NCBI RefSeq assembly: GCF_019431455.1 | Contig: NZ_JAHYSR010000008.1 | Location: forward strand, 1 to 64,000 | Source: Paracoccus bogoriensis | Lineage (GTDB): Bacteria; Pseudomonadota; Alphaproteobacteria; Rhodobacterales; Rhodobacteraceae | Reading direction: 5' to 3' | DNA: 64,000 nucleotides | Shown: one piece after another, positions 38,144 through 47,993 of the stretch | Layout: the number at the start of each line of letters is the position of its first letter | How positions within the stretch are numbered: position 1 is the stretch's first letter | Made by a program: the position numbers and the translations under genes | Notes under the pieces: generated by a model | The model's database searches: none | What the model saw: only the letters and a program-made list of their open reading frames with translations | What the model was told of the DNA's origin: nothing

Positions 38144-39361
38144 ATGGAACCGCTGCTTGATCCCGCGGCGCCGGATTTCGGCGCCGATCCCTGGCCCGCC
38201 TATGCCCGCCTGCGTGCCATGCCCGGCCTGCCTTATTGGGCGGCCTTTGACGGGTATCTGGCCAGCCGGATGGAGGATGTCCGCGCCATCGCGCTGGACC
38301 GGCGGATGGTGCGTTCGGCCGCGGCCTTCCTGCCCCCGGACGACGTGCGCCGCCTTCAGGTCGCGGGCAATTTCCACGACATGCCGTTCCATGAACGCTA
38401 CGTCCAGACCTCGATGCTGGAACTGGACGGCCCCGACCATGACCGCCTGCGCCGCGCGGTCTTTCCCTTTTTCACCAAGACACGGCTTGAAAGCCTGCGC
38501 GGCTTCGTCGCGGACTGGGTCGCCCGCGAACTGGCGCCGCTGATCGGCGCGGGGCCGGTGGATTTCATCGAGAGCCTGGCCGCCCATCTGCCGGGACAGG
38601 TGATCGGCCATCTGATCGGCACCGACCCGGCGCTGGCCCCGCAGATGACCGCCTGGTCCGAGGATGTCGTCAGCTATTTCGACATAGACCGCAGCGCCGC
38701 CAAAAAGGCCCGCGCCGAGGAGGCGACGCGGCTGTTTGCCGAGCTGCTGGAGGAGCTTTACGCCGCCCGCCGTGCCGCGCCGCGCGACGACCTGATGAGC
38801 GCGCTGATCGGCGCCGAGACGGCGGGCCTGCTGACCCATGACGAGCTGATCGCCACGGTCATGCAGATCCTCCATGCGGGCCACGGCTCGACCATCGACG
38901 TGATCGGGTCGGGGCTGAACGCGCTGATCGGCCATCCCGACCAGATGGCGGCCCTGCGCGCCGAACCCGCGCTGATGCCGCAGGCCGTGCAGGAGATGTT
39001 CCGCCATTCTGCGCCGCTGCCGTTCTTTCACCGCTACGCCTCGGTGGATCTGACGATCTGCGGGCAGGACTGGCCCAAGGGGACGAAGTTCGGCCTGCTC
39101 TACGCCAGCGCGAACCGCGACCCGGCGGCCTTTGCCGATCCCGACCGTCTGAACATCCGGCGCCGGCCGAACATGCATCTGGCTTTCGGCGCAGGCGCGC
39201 ATGTCTGCCTGGGCAACAATCTGGCCCGGCTGAACATGGAGGTGCTGTTCTCGGCTCTTCTGTCGCGCACACGGGCGATCGAAGCTGCGGGCCCGGTCCT
39301 GTGGAAGACCGGCCTGCAGGCGCATGGCCCGCGCAGCCTGCCGCTGACCCTGATCGCCTGA
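38144..39361 (+). CDS. cytochrome P450
   Basis: A 405-aa soluble bacterial P450. The haem-ligand cysteine is in FGAGAHVCLGNNLAR, the I-helix oxygen-activation motif is HAGHGST, and the K-helix ExxR is EMFRH. No ferredoxin or reductase gene is adjacent, so redox partners come from elsewhere; the substrate is unknown. Starting 4 bases after bamF, it appears to be part of the purH-lspA-bamF unit, an unexpected partner. Confidence 0.93.
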   Translation: MEPLLDPAAPDFGADPWPAYARLRAMPGLPYWAAFDGYLASRMEDVRAIALDRRMVRSAAAFLPPDDVRRLQVAGNFHDMPFHERYVQTSMLELDGPDHDRLRRAVFPFFTKTRLESLRGFVADWVARELAPLIGAGPVDFIESLAAHLPGQVIGHLIGTDPALAPQMTAWSEDVVSYFDIDRSAAKKARAEEATRLFAELLEELYAARRAAPRDDLMSALIGAETAGLLTHDELIATVMQILHAGHGSTIDVIGSGLNALIGHPDQMAALRAEPALMPQAVQEMFRHSAPLPFFHRYASVDLTICGQDWPKGTKFGLLYASANRDPAAFADPDRLNIRRRPNMHLAFGAGAHVCLGNNLARLNMEVLFSALLSRTRAIEAAGPVLWKTGLQAHGPRSLPLTLIA

Positions 39362-39388
39362 AGCCAAGCCTCACCTGACCGACGGGCA

Positions 39389-39464
39389 GGGGGCGAAAGC
39401 CCGACCCCATCGAGGGGCCGGGCTTTCGCGGGCTTCGCCCCCGCGCCCCTCGAACGGAAGGGGC
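39389..39464. repeat. overlapping inverted repeats after the P450 gene
   Basis: The arm at 39389-39403 (GGGGGCGAAAGCCCG) can pair with CGGGCTTTCG (39419-39428) around an inner CCCC/GGGG stem, or with CGGGCTTCGCCCCC (39429-39442). A third stem pairs GCCCCT (39445-39450) with AGGGGC (39459-39464). The first two hairpins exclude each other. Position suggests a terminator; there is no T-tract. Confidence 0.7.
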
Positions 39465-39479
39465 GACACATTCGCTTGA

Positions 39480-39501
39480 GTCCGGGTTGCGTCCGGGTTG
39501 C
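39480..39501 (+). repeat. 11-bp tandem duplication upstream of the M16 gene
   Basis: GTCCGGGTTGC is repeated twice head to tail (39480-39490, 39491-39501), 45 bases before the M16 peptidase ATG. Confidence 0.85.
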
Positions 39502-39545
39502 GAGAGGTCCAGATTTCCAGCAGGAAAGAGGAGGTTGCTTCCCCG

Positions 39546-40991
39546 ATGCCCTGCCCCGCCCTGAAAACGCCCGTCACCGCCGCCCTGCCGCTCATGGGGG
39601 GGCTGATCCTGTCCGCAGGCACCGCCCTGGCCGATCTGGCCGATGGCGTCACCCATTTCACCCTGTCCAACGGGCTGGAAACCGTGGTGATCGAGGATCG
39701 CCGCGCCCCGGTCGTCGTGCAGATGGTATGGTACCGAATCGGCGCCGCCGACGAGGAACCGGGCAAGTCCGGCATCGCGCATTATCTGGAACATCTCATG
39801 TTCAAGGGCACCGACAGCCTTGAGCCGGGCGAGTTCTCGCGGATCGTCACGGCCAATGGCGGCAGCGACAACGCCTTCACCTCGTGGGATTTCACGGCCT
39901 ATTTCCAGCGCATCGCCAGCGACCGCCTGCCCATGGTCATGGCGATGGAGGCCGACCGGATGGCGAATCTGAACATCTCGGATGATGACTGGCTGGCCGA
40001 ACGCCAGGTCGTGCTGGAGGAACGCGCGCAGCGCATCGACAGCGATCCGCGCGCCCTGTTCGCCGAAGAACTGAATGCGGTTCTCTATGACAACCACCCT
40101 TACGGCCGCCCCATCATCGGCTGGCGCCACGAGATCGAGGCGCTGACCCTGGACGACGCGAAGGCCTGGTATGAGGCCCATTACGCGCCCGACGCCGCCA
40201 TTCTGATCGTGGCGGGCGATGTCTCGGCCGAGGAGGTGCGTGCTCTCGCCGAGGAACATTACGGCCCCATCCCTGCGCGTGGCGACATCGCCCCCCGCCA
40301 GCGCCCGCAGGAGCCGCCCAAACGGGCCGACAGGCGCCTGGAAATGTCCGACCCTCGCGTGCCGCAACCGCAGATGACGCGCCGTATCCTGGCCCCCGCG
40401 CGCGAACCGGGCGACCAGCGCCAGGCGGCGGCGCTGACGGTGCTGGCCGAGTTGCTGGGCGGATCCTCGCAAACCTCTGTGCTGGGGCGCGAACTGGTGC
40501 TGCCGGGCAAGGCTCTTTTCGCAAGCGCGCGCTACGACGGGCTGTCGCTGGACCGCACCGACTTCGCTCTGTCGCTCGTGCCCGCCGACGGAGTGTCTCC
40601 GGCCGAGGCCGAGGCGGCGCTGGATGCTGCCTTGGCGCGGTTCCTTGAGGAAGGCCCCGACCCGGCCGATCTGGAACGGGTCCGGACGCGGATCAGGGCT
40701 GCGGAAATCTATGGCCGCGATTCCGCCCATGCGCGCGCCTATGATTTCGGGCAGGGCCTGGCGACGGGCCTGAGCGTCGAGGATGTGCTGGACTGGCCAC
40801 GCATCCTGAGCGAAGTGACCGATGACCAGGTGATGCAGGCCGCACGGATGGTGCTGGACAATCCGGGCCGCGTGACCGGCTGGCTGCTGCCGGATGCAGC
40901 GCCCCATCCCGACAGCCTTGCCGCCGAGGCGCCCGCGACGACCCCCGCAATCGAGCCTCCCGCAACCGCCGAATCAGAGGTGCAAGGATGA
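39546..40991 (+). CDS. M16 family zinc peptidase, catalytic subunit
   Basis: A 481-aa exported M16 peptidase with signal peptide (LMGGLILSAGTALA) and the inverted zinc motif HYLEH (about 81-85), plus the downstream Glu of the family. GAGGAGG lies upstream of the ATG at 39546. It has a Pro/Ala/Glu-rich C-terminal tail. It is coupled (ATGA) to a second M16 gene that lacks the zinc motif, the usual heterodimer arrangement. Confidence 0.9.
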   Translation: MPCPALKTPVTAALPLMGGLILSAGTALADLADGVTHFTLSNGLETVVIEDRRAPVVVQMVWYRIGAADEEPGKSGIAHYLEHLMFKGTDSLEPGEFSRIVTANGGSDNAFTSWDFTAYFQRIASDRLPMVMAMEADRMANLNISDDDWLAERQVVLEERAQRIDSDPRALFAEELNAVLYDNHPYGRPIIGWRHEIEALTLDDAKAWYEAHYAPDAAILIVAGDVSAEEVRALAEEHYGPIPARGDIAPRQRPQEPPKRADRRLEMSDPRVPQPQMTRRILAPAREPGDQRQAAALTVLAELLGGSSQTSVLGRELVLPGKALFASARYDGLSLDRTDFALSLVPADGVSPAEAEAALDAALARFLEEGPDPADLERVRTRIRAAEIYGRDSAHARAYDFGQGLATGLSVEDVLDWPRILSEVTDDQVMQAARMVLDNPGRVTGWLLPDAAPHPDSLAAEAPATTPAIEPPATAESEVQG

Positions 40992-42316
40992 TCCGCGCCG
41001 CCCTTTTCTTGCTGTTCGCGGCCTTCGCCCTGCCCGTTAAGGCCATCGAGATCCAGGAGGTCACGTCGCCCAAGGGGATTGGCGCCTGGCTGGTCCAGGA
41101 TGACAGCATCCCCTTTGTCGCGGTCGAGTTCCAGTTCCGGGGCGGGGCCAGCATGGATGCGCCCGGCAAACGGGGCGCGGTCAACCTGATGACGGCATTG
41201 CTGGAGGAAGGCGCCGGCACCCGTGACGCCACGGCCTTTGCCCAGGCGGTCGAGGATCTGGGCGCGCGCCTGTCCTTTGCAGCGGGCGACGACACGGTAA
41301 ATGTCAGTCTGCGGGCCTTGACCGAGACGCGCGACGAGGCCGCCATACTGCTGGCCGAGGCGCTGAGCCAGCCCCGCTTCGACGATGCCGCGGTCGAGCG
41401 CGTGCGCGCGCAGGTTCTGGCGGCGATCCGGTCCGAGGCCAGCAACCCCAATGTGATTGCGGCCCGGGAACTGGCGCGACAGGCTTGGGGCGATCATCCC
41501 TATGGCAGTTCGGCCAATGGCACGGTGGACAGCGTCCAGGCACTGACCCGGCAAGATCTGGTTGCGGCCAAGAACCGGGTGTTGGCGCGCGACCGGGTGG
41601 TGGTCGGCGCGGCGGGCGACATCTCGGCCGAGGATCTGGGTCTGTTGATCGACAAGGTTCTGGCGGGCCTGCCCGAAGAGGCCACTGCCCCCTTGCCCGA
41701 CGCGGTCGAGCCGGCATTGACCCGTGGCGTGACGGTGATCGACTGGGACAGCCCGCAGACGGTCGTCAGCTTTGCCGGACCGGGAATCGCCATCGACGAT
41801 CCCGATTACTTTGCGGCCGTCCTGGCCAATCATATCCTGGGCGGCGGCGGTTTCAGTTCGCGCCTGATGGAGGAGATCCGCGAAAAGCGCGGCCTGACCT
41901 ATGGCGTCGGAACCGGGCTTTCGACCGGGCTTTACGGCCAGATCTGGCGTGGCAGCATGGCCAGCGCCAATGCCACCGTGGCCGAGGCGGTCGAGCTGAT
42001 CCGCACGGAATGGGCGCGCATGGCCGAGGGCGTGTCCGAGCAGGAACTGGCTGATGCCAAGACCTTTCTGACGGGCGAATACGCGCTGCGCTTCGACGGC
42101 AACGGGCGGATCGCCTCAATCCTGGCGGGGATGCAGTTGATCGGGCTGCCGGTCGATTACATCGAGACCCGCAACGACCGCGTCGAGGCCGTGACCGCCG
42201 AGGATGTGCGCCGCGTGGCGGGCGAATTGCTGGACCCTGACCGACTGCGCTTCGTGCTGGTCGGGCGGCCCGAGGGGATCGAGACCGAAGACGACCTGCC
42301 GCTGGCGGCGGAATAG
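40988..42316 (+). CDS. M16 family peptidase homologue without zinc motif
   Basis: A 442-aa M16 partner with a signal peptide ([13 protein letters not shown]). The HxxEH position is replaced ([10 protein letters not shown]), but the substrate-binding R/Y signature [18 protein letters not shown] is intact. Catalytic and non-catalytic M16 subunits normally form a clamshell heterodimer like mitochondrial processing peptidase. It is the second gene of the pair, ended by a GC-rich double hairpin. Confidence 0.9.
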   Translation: MIRAALFLLFAAFALPVKAIEIQEVTSPKGIGAWLVQDDSIPFVAVEFQFRGGASMDAPGKRGAVNLMTALLEEGAGTRDATAFAQAVEDLGARLSFAAGDDTVNVSLRALTETRDEAAILLAEALSQPRFDDAAVERVRAQVLAAIRSEASNPNVIAARELARQAWGDHPYGSSANGTVDSVQALTRQDLVAAKNRVLARDRVVVGAAGDISAEDLGLLIDKVLAGLPEEATAPLPDAVEPALTRGVTVIDWDSPQTVVSFAGPGIAIDDPDYFAAVLANHILGGGGFSSRLMEEIREKRGLTYGVGTGLSTGLYGQIWRGSMASANATVAEAVELIRTEWARMAEGVSEQELADAKTFLTGEYALRFDGNGRIASILAGMQLIGLPVDYIETRNDRVEAVTAEDVRRVAGELLDPDRLRFVLVGRPEGIETEDDLPLAAE

Positions 42317-42372
42317 CCGGCCCTGCGGGCCGGCGGTGGCGCCGCGGCCGGCACGCCGGCCGACCGCGGCGC
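42317..42372. terminator. two GC-rich hairpins after the M16 pair
   Basis: CCGGCCC/GGGCCGG (42317-42323, 42327-42333) starts directly after the stop codon. A longer bulged hairpin follows: GCGCCGCGG plus CCGGC (42339-42352) with GCCGG and CCGCGGCGC (42355-42359, 42364-42372). No T-tract is present. Confidence 0.55.
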
Positions 42373-42435
42373 GGTCGCGCCCGGGGTCGGGCGAATCTCT
42401 GGCAGGCAGGCAGGGGAGGTGCTAGATATGGGGGC

Positions 42436-44256
42436 ATGAACACCCATACCCCCCATATCCGGCCTATCATCCGCCAGCTTGACGAGGCAACGGCCAATCG
42501 TATCGCCGCGGGCGAGGTGGTCGAGCGTCCGGCCTCGGCGGTCAAGGAACTGGTCGAGAATGCGCTGGATGCCGGGGCGAGCCGCATCGACATCACCATC
42601 GAGGATGGCGGGCGCCGCCTGATCCGCGTGGTCGATGACGGTTGCGGCATGACGGCGGACGACCTGCCGCTGGCCCTCTCGCGCCATGCGACCAGCAAGA
42701 TCGACGGCAGCGACCTGCTGGCAATCAAGAGCTTCGGCTTTCGCGGCGAGGCGCTGCCTTCGCTTGGCGCGGTGGGGCGACTGGTCATCACCTCGCGCGC
42801 ACGGGGGGCGGATGCCGCCCAGATCGCCGTGACAGGGGGGCGCGTCGCGCCAGTGCGTCCGGCGGCGGGCAATCCCGGCACTGTCGTCGAATTGCGCGAC
42901 CTGTTCTTTGCCACGCCCGCCCGGCTGAAATTCCTGCGCAGCGACCGCGCCGAGACGCAGGCCGTGGCCGAAACCGTGCGCCGCCTTGCCATGGCCGAGC
43001 CCTTTGTCGGCTTCACCCTGACCGCTGACGGGCGCGAGATCTTTCGTGCCGATGCCGAACAGGGCGAATTGTTCGGCGCACTGGCCACCCGGCTCACGCG
43101 GATCATGGGCGCGGATTTCATCGACAATGCCCTGCCGCTGGACGCGACGCGGGACGGGATCGCGCTGACCGGCTTTGCCGCGCTGCCGACCTATTCGCGG
43201 GGGGCCGCCGTGGCGCAGCATGTCTATGTCAACGGCCGCCCGGTCCGCGACAAGATGCTGACCGGGGCCTTGCGGGCGGGCTACATGGATGTGCTGGCGC
43301 CGGGGCGCCATCCGGCGGCGGTGCTGTATCTGAGCTGCGATCCGCAACTGGTCGATGTCAACGTCCACCCCGCCAAGGCCGAGGTCCGGTTCCGCGATCC
43401 GCAGGCCGCGCGCGGGCTGGTCGTCAGCGCGCTGCGTCATGCGATGGCGGGGGCGGGGCACCGCGCCTCGGGCACGTTGGGCGCAGCGATGGCGGATGCC
43501 TTCCGCCCCGAGACGCCCGCGCCCCATCATCCCCACCGCACATGGCAGTCGGTGCCGCCCTCGACCGCGGCAATCCGGGCCGCGCAAGAGGCGCAGGCGC
43601 CGCTTCTGGCCTCGGGCTTTGCCGAGGCCAGCGCCTCGGCCCGGCTGGAGCCGGCGACCGAGGCCCCGGCGGATGCCCCCCTGGGCGCCGCGCGCGCGCA
43701 GATCCACGAGAATTACATCATCGCCCAGACCGCTGACGGTCTGATCATCGTCGATCAGCACGCCGCCCATGAACGGTTGGTCTATGAGCGGCTGAAGGCC
43801 CAGGCCGCCAGCCGCAGCATCACGACACAGGCGCTGCTGATCCCCGAGATCGTCACCTTGTCCGAAGCCGAGGCGGCCCTGATCCTGTCGCTGGCCCCCG
43901 ATCTGGCCGAGCTGGGGCTGGTTATCGAGCCCTTCGGCCCCGGCGCCATCGCGATCCGCGAAATTCCCGCCCTGCTGGGGCGTCTGGACGGAGCAGCCCT
44001 GATCCGCGACATTCTGGACGATCTGGCCGATCAGGGCGTGTCCGACCGGCTGCGGGGGCGCATCGACGCGGTCCTGTCCTCGATGGCCTGCCACGGCTCG
44101 GTGCGGTCGGGCCGCCGGATGAGCGCGGACGAGATGAACGCCCTGCTGCGCGAGATGGAGCGCACGCCCCGGTCGGGTCAGTGCAATCACGGCCGCCCCA
44201 CCTGGGTCCGGCTGGGTCTGTCCGATATCGAGCGTCTTTTCGGCCGCAAGGATTGA
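42436..44256 (+). CDS. mutL: DNA mismatch repair protein MutL
   Basis: A 606-aa GHKL ATPase: [11 protein letters not shown] (Asn), [16 protein letters not shown] and the HATSKI region are the ATP-site motifs in the N-terminal half. [13 protein letters not shown] is the family signature. The C-terminal dimerisation domain begins [21 protein letters not shown] Pro/Ala-rich linker joins them. The C-terminal endonuclease DQHAxxER signature is present (QHAAHER), suggesting a nicking MutL. Confidence 0.97.
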   Translation: MNTHTPHIRPIIRQLDEATANRIAAGEVVERPASAVKELVENALDAGASRIDITIEDGGRRLIRVVDDGCGMTADDLPLALSRHATSKIDGSDLLAIKSFGFRGEALPSLGAVGRLVITSRARGADAAQIAVTGGRVAPVRPAAGNPGTVVELRDLFFATPARLKFLRSDRAETQAVAETVRRLAMAEPFVGFTLTADGREIFRADAEQGELFGALATRLTRIMGADFIDNALPLDATRDGIALTGFAALPTYSRGAAVAQHVYVNGRPVRDKMLTGALRAGYMDVLAPGRHPAAVLYLSCDPQLVDVNVHPAKAEVRFRDPQAARGLVVSALRHAMAGAGHRASGTLGAAMADAFRPETPAPHHPHRTWQSVPPSTAAIRAAQEAQAPLLASGFAEASASARLEPATEAPADAPLGAARAQIHENYIIAQTADGLIIVDQHAAHERLVYERLKAQAASRSITTQALLIPEIVTLSEAEAALILSLAPDLAELGLVIEPFGPGAIAIREIPALLGRLDGAALIRDILDDLADQGVSDRLRGRIDAVLSSMACHGSVRSGRRMSADEMNALLREMERTPRSGQCNHGRPTWVRLGLSDIERLFGRKD

Positions 44257-44301
44257 CCCGCGCCGCCCTCGGCGCGACACTGGCGCAAAAGGAGGTGCGA
44301 C

Positions 44302-44673
44302 ATGCTGCAAATCGCCACCGACAAGATCGCCCATGTGATCATCCGCGCCCGCGACTATGACAGCGGGGTCAATCCCTGGGCCCATCAGGGCAGCCGTCGC
44401 CAGCACGGCACGCGCACCGAATTGCACGATTTCATCGATTCGATGAACGATGACGAACAGGCCAGCCTTGTCGCGGTCATGTGGATCGGCCGCGAAAGCT
44501 TCGAGCCCGAGGAACTGGCCGAGGCCATCGCCACCGCTCGCGCCGAACGGACCACCCCCACCGCCGACTACCTGATGGGAGAGCCGCGTCTGGCCGATCT
44601 GCTGGAAGCCGGGCTCGAGGCGCTCGGTATCTCGCCCGAGGATGTCGAGGACGCGCTGCAGAAGCCCGTCTGA
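44302..44673 (+). CDS. DUF3775 domain protein
   Basis: A 123-aa acidic protein of the DUF3775 family (TELHDFIDSMNDDEQASLVAVMWIGRESFEPEEL is the recognisable core). Function is unknown. AAAGGAGG precedes the ATG by 6 bases, so it should be well translated. It ends just before a strong terminator. Confidence 0.85.
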   Translation: MLQIATDKIAHVIIRARDYDSGVNPWAHQGSRRQHGTRTELHDFIDSMNDDEQASLVAVMWIGRESFEPEELAEAIATARAERTTPTADYLMGEPRLADLLEAGLEALGISPEDVEDALQKPV

Positions 44674-44679
44674 CGCAGG

Positions 44680-44705
44680 AACCCCGCCCGGAACGGGGCG
44701 GGGTT
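44680..44705. terminator. 10-bp hairpin between convergent genes
   Basis: AACCCCGCCC (44680-44689) pairs perfectly with GGGCGGGGTT (44696-44705). It serves the DUF3775 and PQQ-dehydrogenase transcripts from both sides; the A-rich 5' and T-rich 3' ends are short. Confidence 0.7.
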
Positions 44706-44722
44706 CGGCATCGTCATGCTGA

Positions 44723-45949
44723 TCAGCCTTCGGGCGTCAGGCGGATCAGGGCGCCGTTCTCGTGGTCGGTGATGACCATCAGCGCGCCATCGCTGGCCAC
44801 CTCGATTTCACGCACGCGGCCGATGCCTTTGGCATAGCGCTGTTCGCCGGTGACGCGGCCATCCTCGATGGTCAGGCGGATGATGTCCTGGCTTTGCAGG
44901 CCGCCGATCAGGGCATCGCCTTGCCAATCCGCAAACATTTCGCCCTCATAGAAGGCCATGCCGCTGATCGCGGGCGAGGGATCCCAGTAATAGACAGGCT
45001 GCTCCATGCCATCCTGCGCGGTCAGACCCTCGTTCACCTGCGAGCCCGCATATTCCACGCCATAGGTGATGACCGGCCAGCCGTAATTCGCGCCCGGCTG
45101 GATCAGGTTCAGTTCGTCCCCGCCGCGCGGGCCGTGTTCGTTGAACCAGATGTTGCCTTGCGAATCGATGGCACCGCCCTGGATGTTGCGGTGGCCCATC
45201 GACCAGATTTCGGGCAGCGCGCCGTCGATCCCCGCGCCGGCGGGGCTGCCGTCCTCGCGATTGATGCGGATGACCTTGCCCAGGGTCGATTGGGGATCCT
45301 GCGCATATTCGCGTGGCTCGGGGTCGGACCGCTCGCCCAGGCCGACAATCAGATGCCCTTCGTCGTCAAAGAGAATGCGGGCGCCGAAATGCTTGGTCGA
45401 GTCCCAGGCGGGCACCTGCTGCCAGATGCGCTGCACATCTTCAAGCGCGGTGGCGTCCTCGTTCAGGATGCCGGTCGCGATGGCGGTGGTGTTCTTGCCG
45501 TCCTCCATCGGTTCGGCATAGGTCCACCAGACGCGGCGCGTTTCCGCGAAATCGCTGGCGATGGCCACGTCATGCAGACCGCCCTGGTCGCGGGCATCGA
45601 CCTCGGGCAGGCCCTCGATCGGGTCCGAAACCTCGCCATCCGGGGTGATGACGCGCATCCGGCCCGGACGTTCGGTCACAAGCCAGTTGCCATCCGGCAT
45701 CTCGACCAGGCCCCAGGGATGTTCCAGCCCGTCGGCGATGACCTCTTGTGCAAGGGTCAGATCATCCTCGATCACCGGAGCACGGGTCTGGCCCTCGAAG
45801 GCAGGGGTCTGGCCGAACCGGGCGCCATGCGGCGGGGCGTCGTTGAAGTCCTGTGCAAAGGCGGCGCAGGCCAGAAGCCCCGTCCCCGCAGCAAGTGCCA
45901 GCGTGCTGATCATCAGGCCAGGAGCCTTGGGGCGCGCCTTCGTTGTCAT
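44723..45949 (-). CDS. PQQ-dependent aldose sugar dehydrogenase
   Basis: A 408-aa soluble beta-propeller sugar dehydrogenase of the YliI/Asd type, with an N-terminal export signal (STLALAAGTGLLACAAFA). Motifs: LEHPWGLVEMPDG, DQGGLHDVAI (His), NIWFNEHGPRGGDELN and GHRNIQGGA. It oxidises aldoses in the periplasm with PQQ. No pqq biosynthesis genes are in the window. Confidence 0.9.
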   Translation of the reverse strand: MTTKARPKAPGLMISTLALAAGTGLLACAAFAQDFNDAPPHGARFGQTPAFEGQTRAPVIEDDLTLAQEVIADGLEHPWGLVEMPDGNWLVTERPGRMRVITPDGEVSDPIEGLPEVDARDQGGLHDVAIASDFAETRRVWWTYAEPMEDGKNTTAIATGILNEDATALEDVQRIWQQVPAWDSTKHFGARILFDDEGHLIVGLGERSDPEPREYAQDPQSTLGKVIRINREDGSPAGAGIDGALPEIWSMGHRNIQGGAIDSQGNIWFNEHGPRGGDELNLIQPGANYGWPVITYGVEYAGSQVNEGLTAQDGMEQPVYYWDPSPAISGMAFYEGEMFADWQGDALIGGLQSQDIIRLTIEDGRVTGEQRYAKGIGRVREIEVASDGALMVITDHENGALIRLTPEG

Positions 45950-46043
45950 CGTCGTCCTCCGTTCCGTCAGGCTGTGTCAGGGATCGAACAACCCGGCGCA
46001 GATTGCGTTCCGGTCAAAGCCGGACTGCGACTTCACGATGGCG

Positions 46044-47099
46044 TCAGAGGCGGGAACCGGAATGCCGGACGAACAGCGCCTTGGCACGCGCCCAGGGGGC
46101 GGTGAAGGTATCCAGCCCCTCCAGCACCGGCAGAAGCTGCGCGGCATAATCCTCGGAGCTTTCCAGCGGCAGCATCGAGGGCAGATTGTCGATCGCCATC
46201 ACGTCCAGCACCGGGCTGTCAGCCACGCGCAGGACAGGCTGGTCCCAGCTGGTCGTTCGGTCATGGACCTTGATCGGAGAGAATTCGCTGGTCGGGTCGC
46301 AGGCCACATCGCCGATCACCGACAAGGCACGCGGCGCCGTCAGGGCAGATTGCGGCACGAAAACCGGTGCCCCGGGCCGGGCCAGGATCGCATTGACGAA
46401 GATGTCGTGCATCAGCACCTCGGGGAAGGGGCCGCCATGCGCGGTCTCGGCCATGTCCCAGCGGGTGACGGTCACACCCATCGCGGTCAGCAGATCGCAG
46501 GCACCGCTGCCCACGCGGCCCCTGGCGCCGATCACGATGGCGCGCGGGCGGGGCCGCCCCGTCGCATCCATCCGGGCCTGCAGATCGGCCAGCATCGCAT
46601 CGCGTCCCGGCCAGGCGCGCACGGGCGGACAGATCGCGCCCGCCTGCTGCGCGACCCAGGCCGACAACGACACGGCCGCGCCCGCATAGCCGGCCCAATA
46701 GCCGAAGGCCGCCAGCCTGCGGCCGTCCTCGTCGGTCAGGTATTCCAGATCCAGAAGCGTCCCGCCGCCTTGGGCAAAGCGGCGCAGCAGGGCCTGTCCC
46801 GCGGGCTGGCCCTTGTAGGCATGGCCGAACATGATGTGGCGATGGTGCAGGGGGGTGCCGTCCTCGGGCAGTTCCTTGAGACCGAAGATGATCGCATCGG
46901 CGGGGGCGCCGGGCCAGCTGCCCTTGGGGGCGATGGCCGCGCCCGCCTTGACATAGGCATCGGCCGGGATGACGCGGCGGGGGCATTTCTCGACCGTGAC
47001 GGTGAAACCCTGTGCAATCAGGCGCCGCACCCCGTCGGGCGTGATGCCCACACGCTCTTCGTTCGGCCTGCTTTCGGCCCTGACCCACAGATGCGTCAT
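46044..47099 (-). CDS. saccharopine dehydrogenase, L-lysine-forming (LYS1-type)
   Basis: A 351-aa protein of the fungal LYS1-type saccharopine dehydrogenase family: N-terminal alanine-dehydrogenase-like fold (WVRAESRPNEERVGITPDGV), then a Rossmann segment IVIGARGRVGSGACDLL and the catalytic FGHAYKGQ. GGGGGG precedes the ATG. Bacteria with the diaminopimelate route (dapD is at 54 kb) do not need it for lysine synthesis, so the role may be catabolic or different. It is flanked by a short gap and the PQQ gene. Confidence 0.85.
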   Translation of the reverse strand: MTHLWVRAESRPNEERVGITPDGVRRLIAQGFTVTVEKCPRRVIPADAYVKAGAAIAPKGSWPGAPADAIIFGLKELPEDGTPLHHRHIMFGHAYKGQPAGQALLRRFAQGGGTLLDLEYLTDEDGRRLAAFGYWAGYAGAAVSLSAWVAQQAGAICPPVRAWPGRDAMLADLQARMDATGRPRPRAIVIGARGRVGSGACDLLTAMGVTVTRWDMAETAHGGPFPEVLMHDIFVNAILARPGAPVFVPQSALTAPRALSVIGDVACDPTSEFSPIKVHDRTTSWDQPVLRVADSPVLDVMAIDNLPSMLPLESSEDYAAQLLPVLEGLDTFTAPWARAKALFVRHSGSRL

Positions 47100-47252
47100 C
47101 CGTTACCCCCCCATGGCTACGCAATCCTTAGGTCAGCCCGCCACGGCCCACAACCCGGCAGGCAGCAGGCAACCCGAGGGCATCCCCGGTCGTTGCGCCA
47201 AGAGGCCAGGCCCGGGACAGGGCCGGCCCGCCGACCTTGCAAGGGAAACGCC

Positions 47253-47993
47253 ATGATCCGAGCCCGGCCGCGTGACCCCGCCCGACCCGGACGGCACAGA
47301 CTGATCCGGCGCGCCACGCTGGTTGGTCTGGCTCTGGCGGTGCTGGGGGCGGGGTTTGCGTTGTGGCCACATCTGCCCTCGGGCGGGGTCGATCTGACAT
47401 GGGTCTATGACCAGGTCGCGCTGATCCGCAGCTGGCGCGACCGGAACACGGCGCTGGCGGCAGTGGTTTTCGTGGTGATCTTCGGCGTCGCGGGAACCCT
47501 GCCCCTGCCGGTGGTTACGGTCATGACCCTGGCCGGAGGCGCGCTGTTCGGCCTCTGGGCGGGGGCGCTGCTGTCGGTGGCAGGCACAACCCTCAGCGCG
47601 ATGCTGGCTTTTCTGATTGCGCGGCATCTGATCTATCGCCCGCTCAGGCGTCGTCTGGGCCGCCGGGCGCAGGCGCTGGATCGCACCGTGGCGCGCGACG
47701 GCTGGATCGCGCTGCTCAGCCTGCGCCTGACCCCGGCCTTGCCTTTCCTGGTCATCAACCTGGCGGCCGGGATCAGCCGGATGCGGCTGGCGGTCTTCGT
47801 GCCGATCACGGCCATCGGGGTTCTGCCGAACAAGACGATCCTGGCGCTTGCCGGGACCAGCCTGGCCGAGATCGACGACATCTCGGACATTTTCGGCCCC
47901 CGGCTTGTCGCGGCCCTGATCGCGCTGGCGCTGCTGCCCTGGCTCGCGCGCTGGCTGCTGCGGCGCGCCCGCCGGGCTGGTTCGGCGGCCTAG
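47253..47993 (+). CDS. TVP38/TMEM64 (VTT) family membrane protein
   Basis: A 246-aa integral membrane protein with the VTT domain: GVAGTLPLPVVTVMTLAGGALFG and the later LRLTPALPFLVINLAAG with ISRMRLAVFVPITAIGVLPNKTILALAG. It belongs to the DedA-related superfamily implicated in lipid scrambling, though substrate is not known here. AAGGG precedes the ATG. The stop codon shares CTAG with the convergent RluA-family gene. Confidence 0.88.
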   Translation: MIRARPRDPARPGRHRLIRRATLVGLALAVLGAGFALWPHLPSGGVDLTWVYDQVALIRSWRDRNTALAAVVFVVIFGVAGTLPLPVVTVMTLAGGALFGLWAGALLSVAGTTLSAMLAFLIARHLIYRPLRRRLGRRAQALDRTVARDGWIALLSLRLTPALPFLVINLAAGISRMRLAVFVPITAIGVLPNKTILALAGTSLAEIDDISDIFGPRLVAALIALALLPWLARWLLRRARRAGSAA

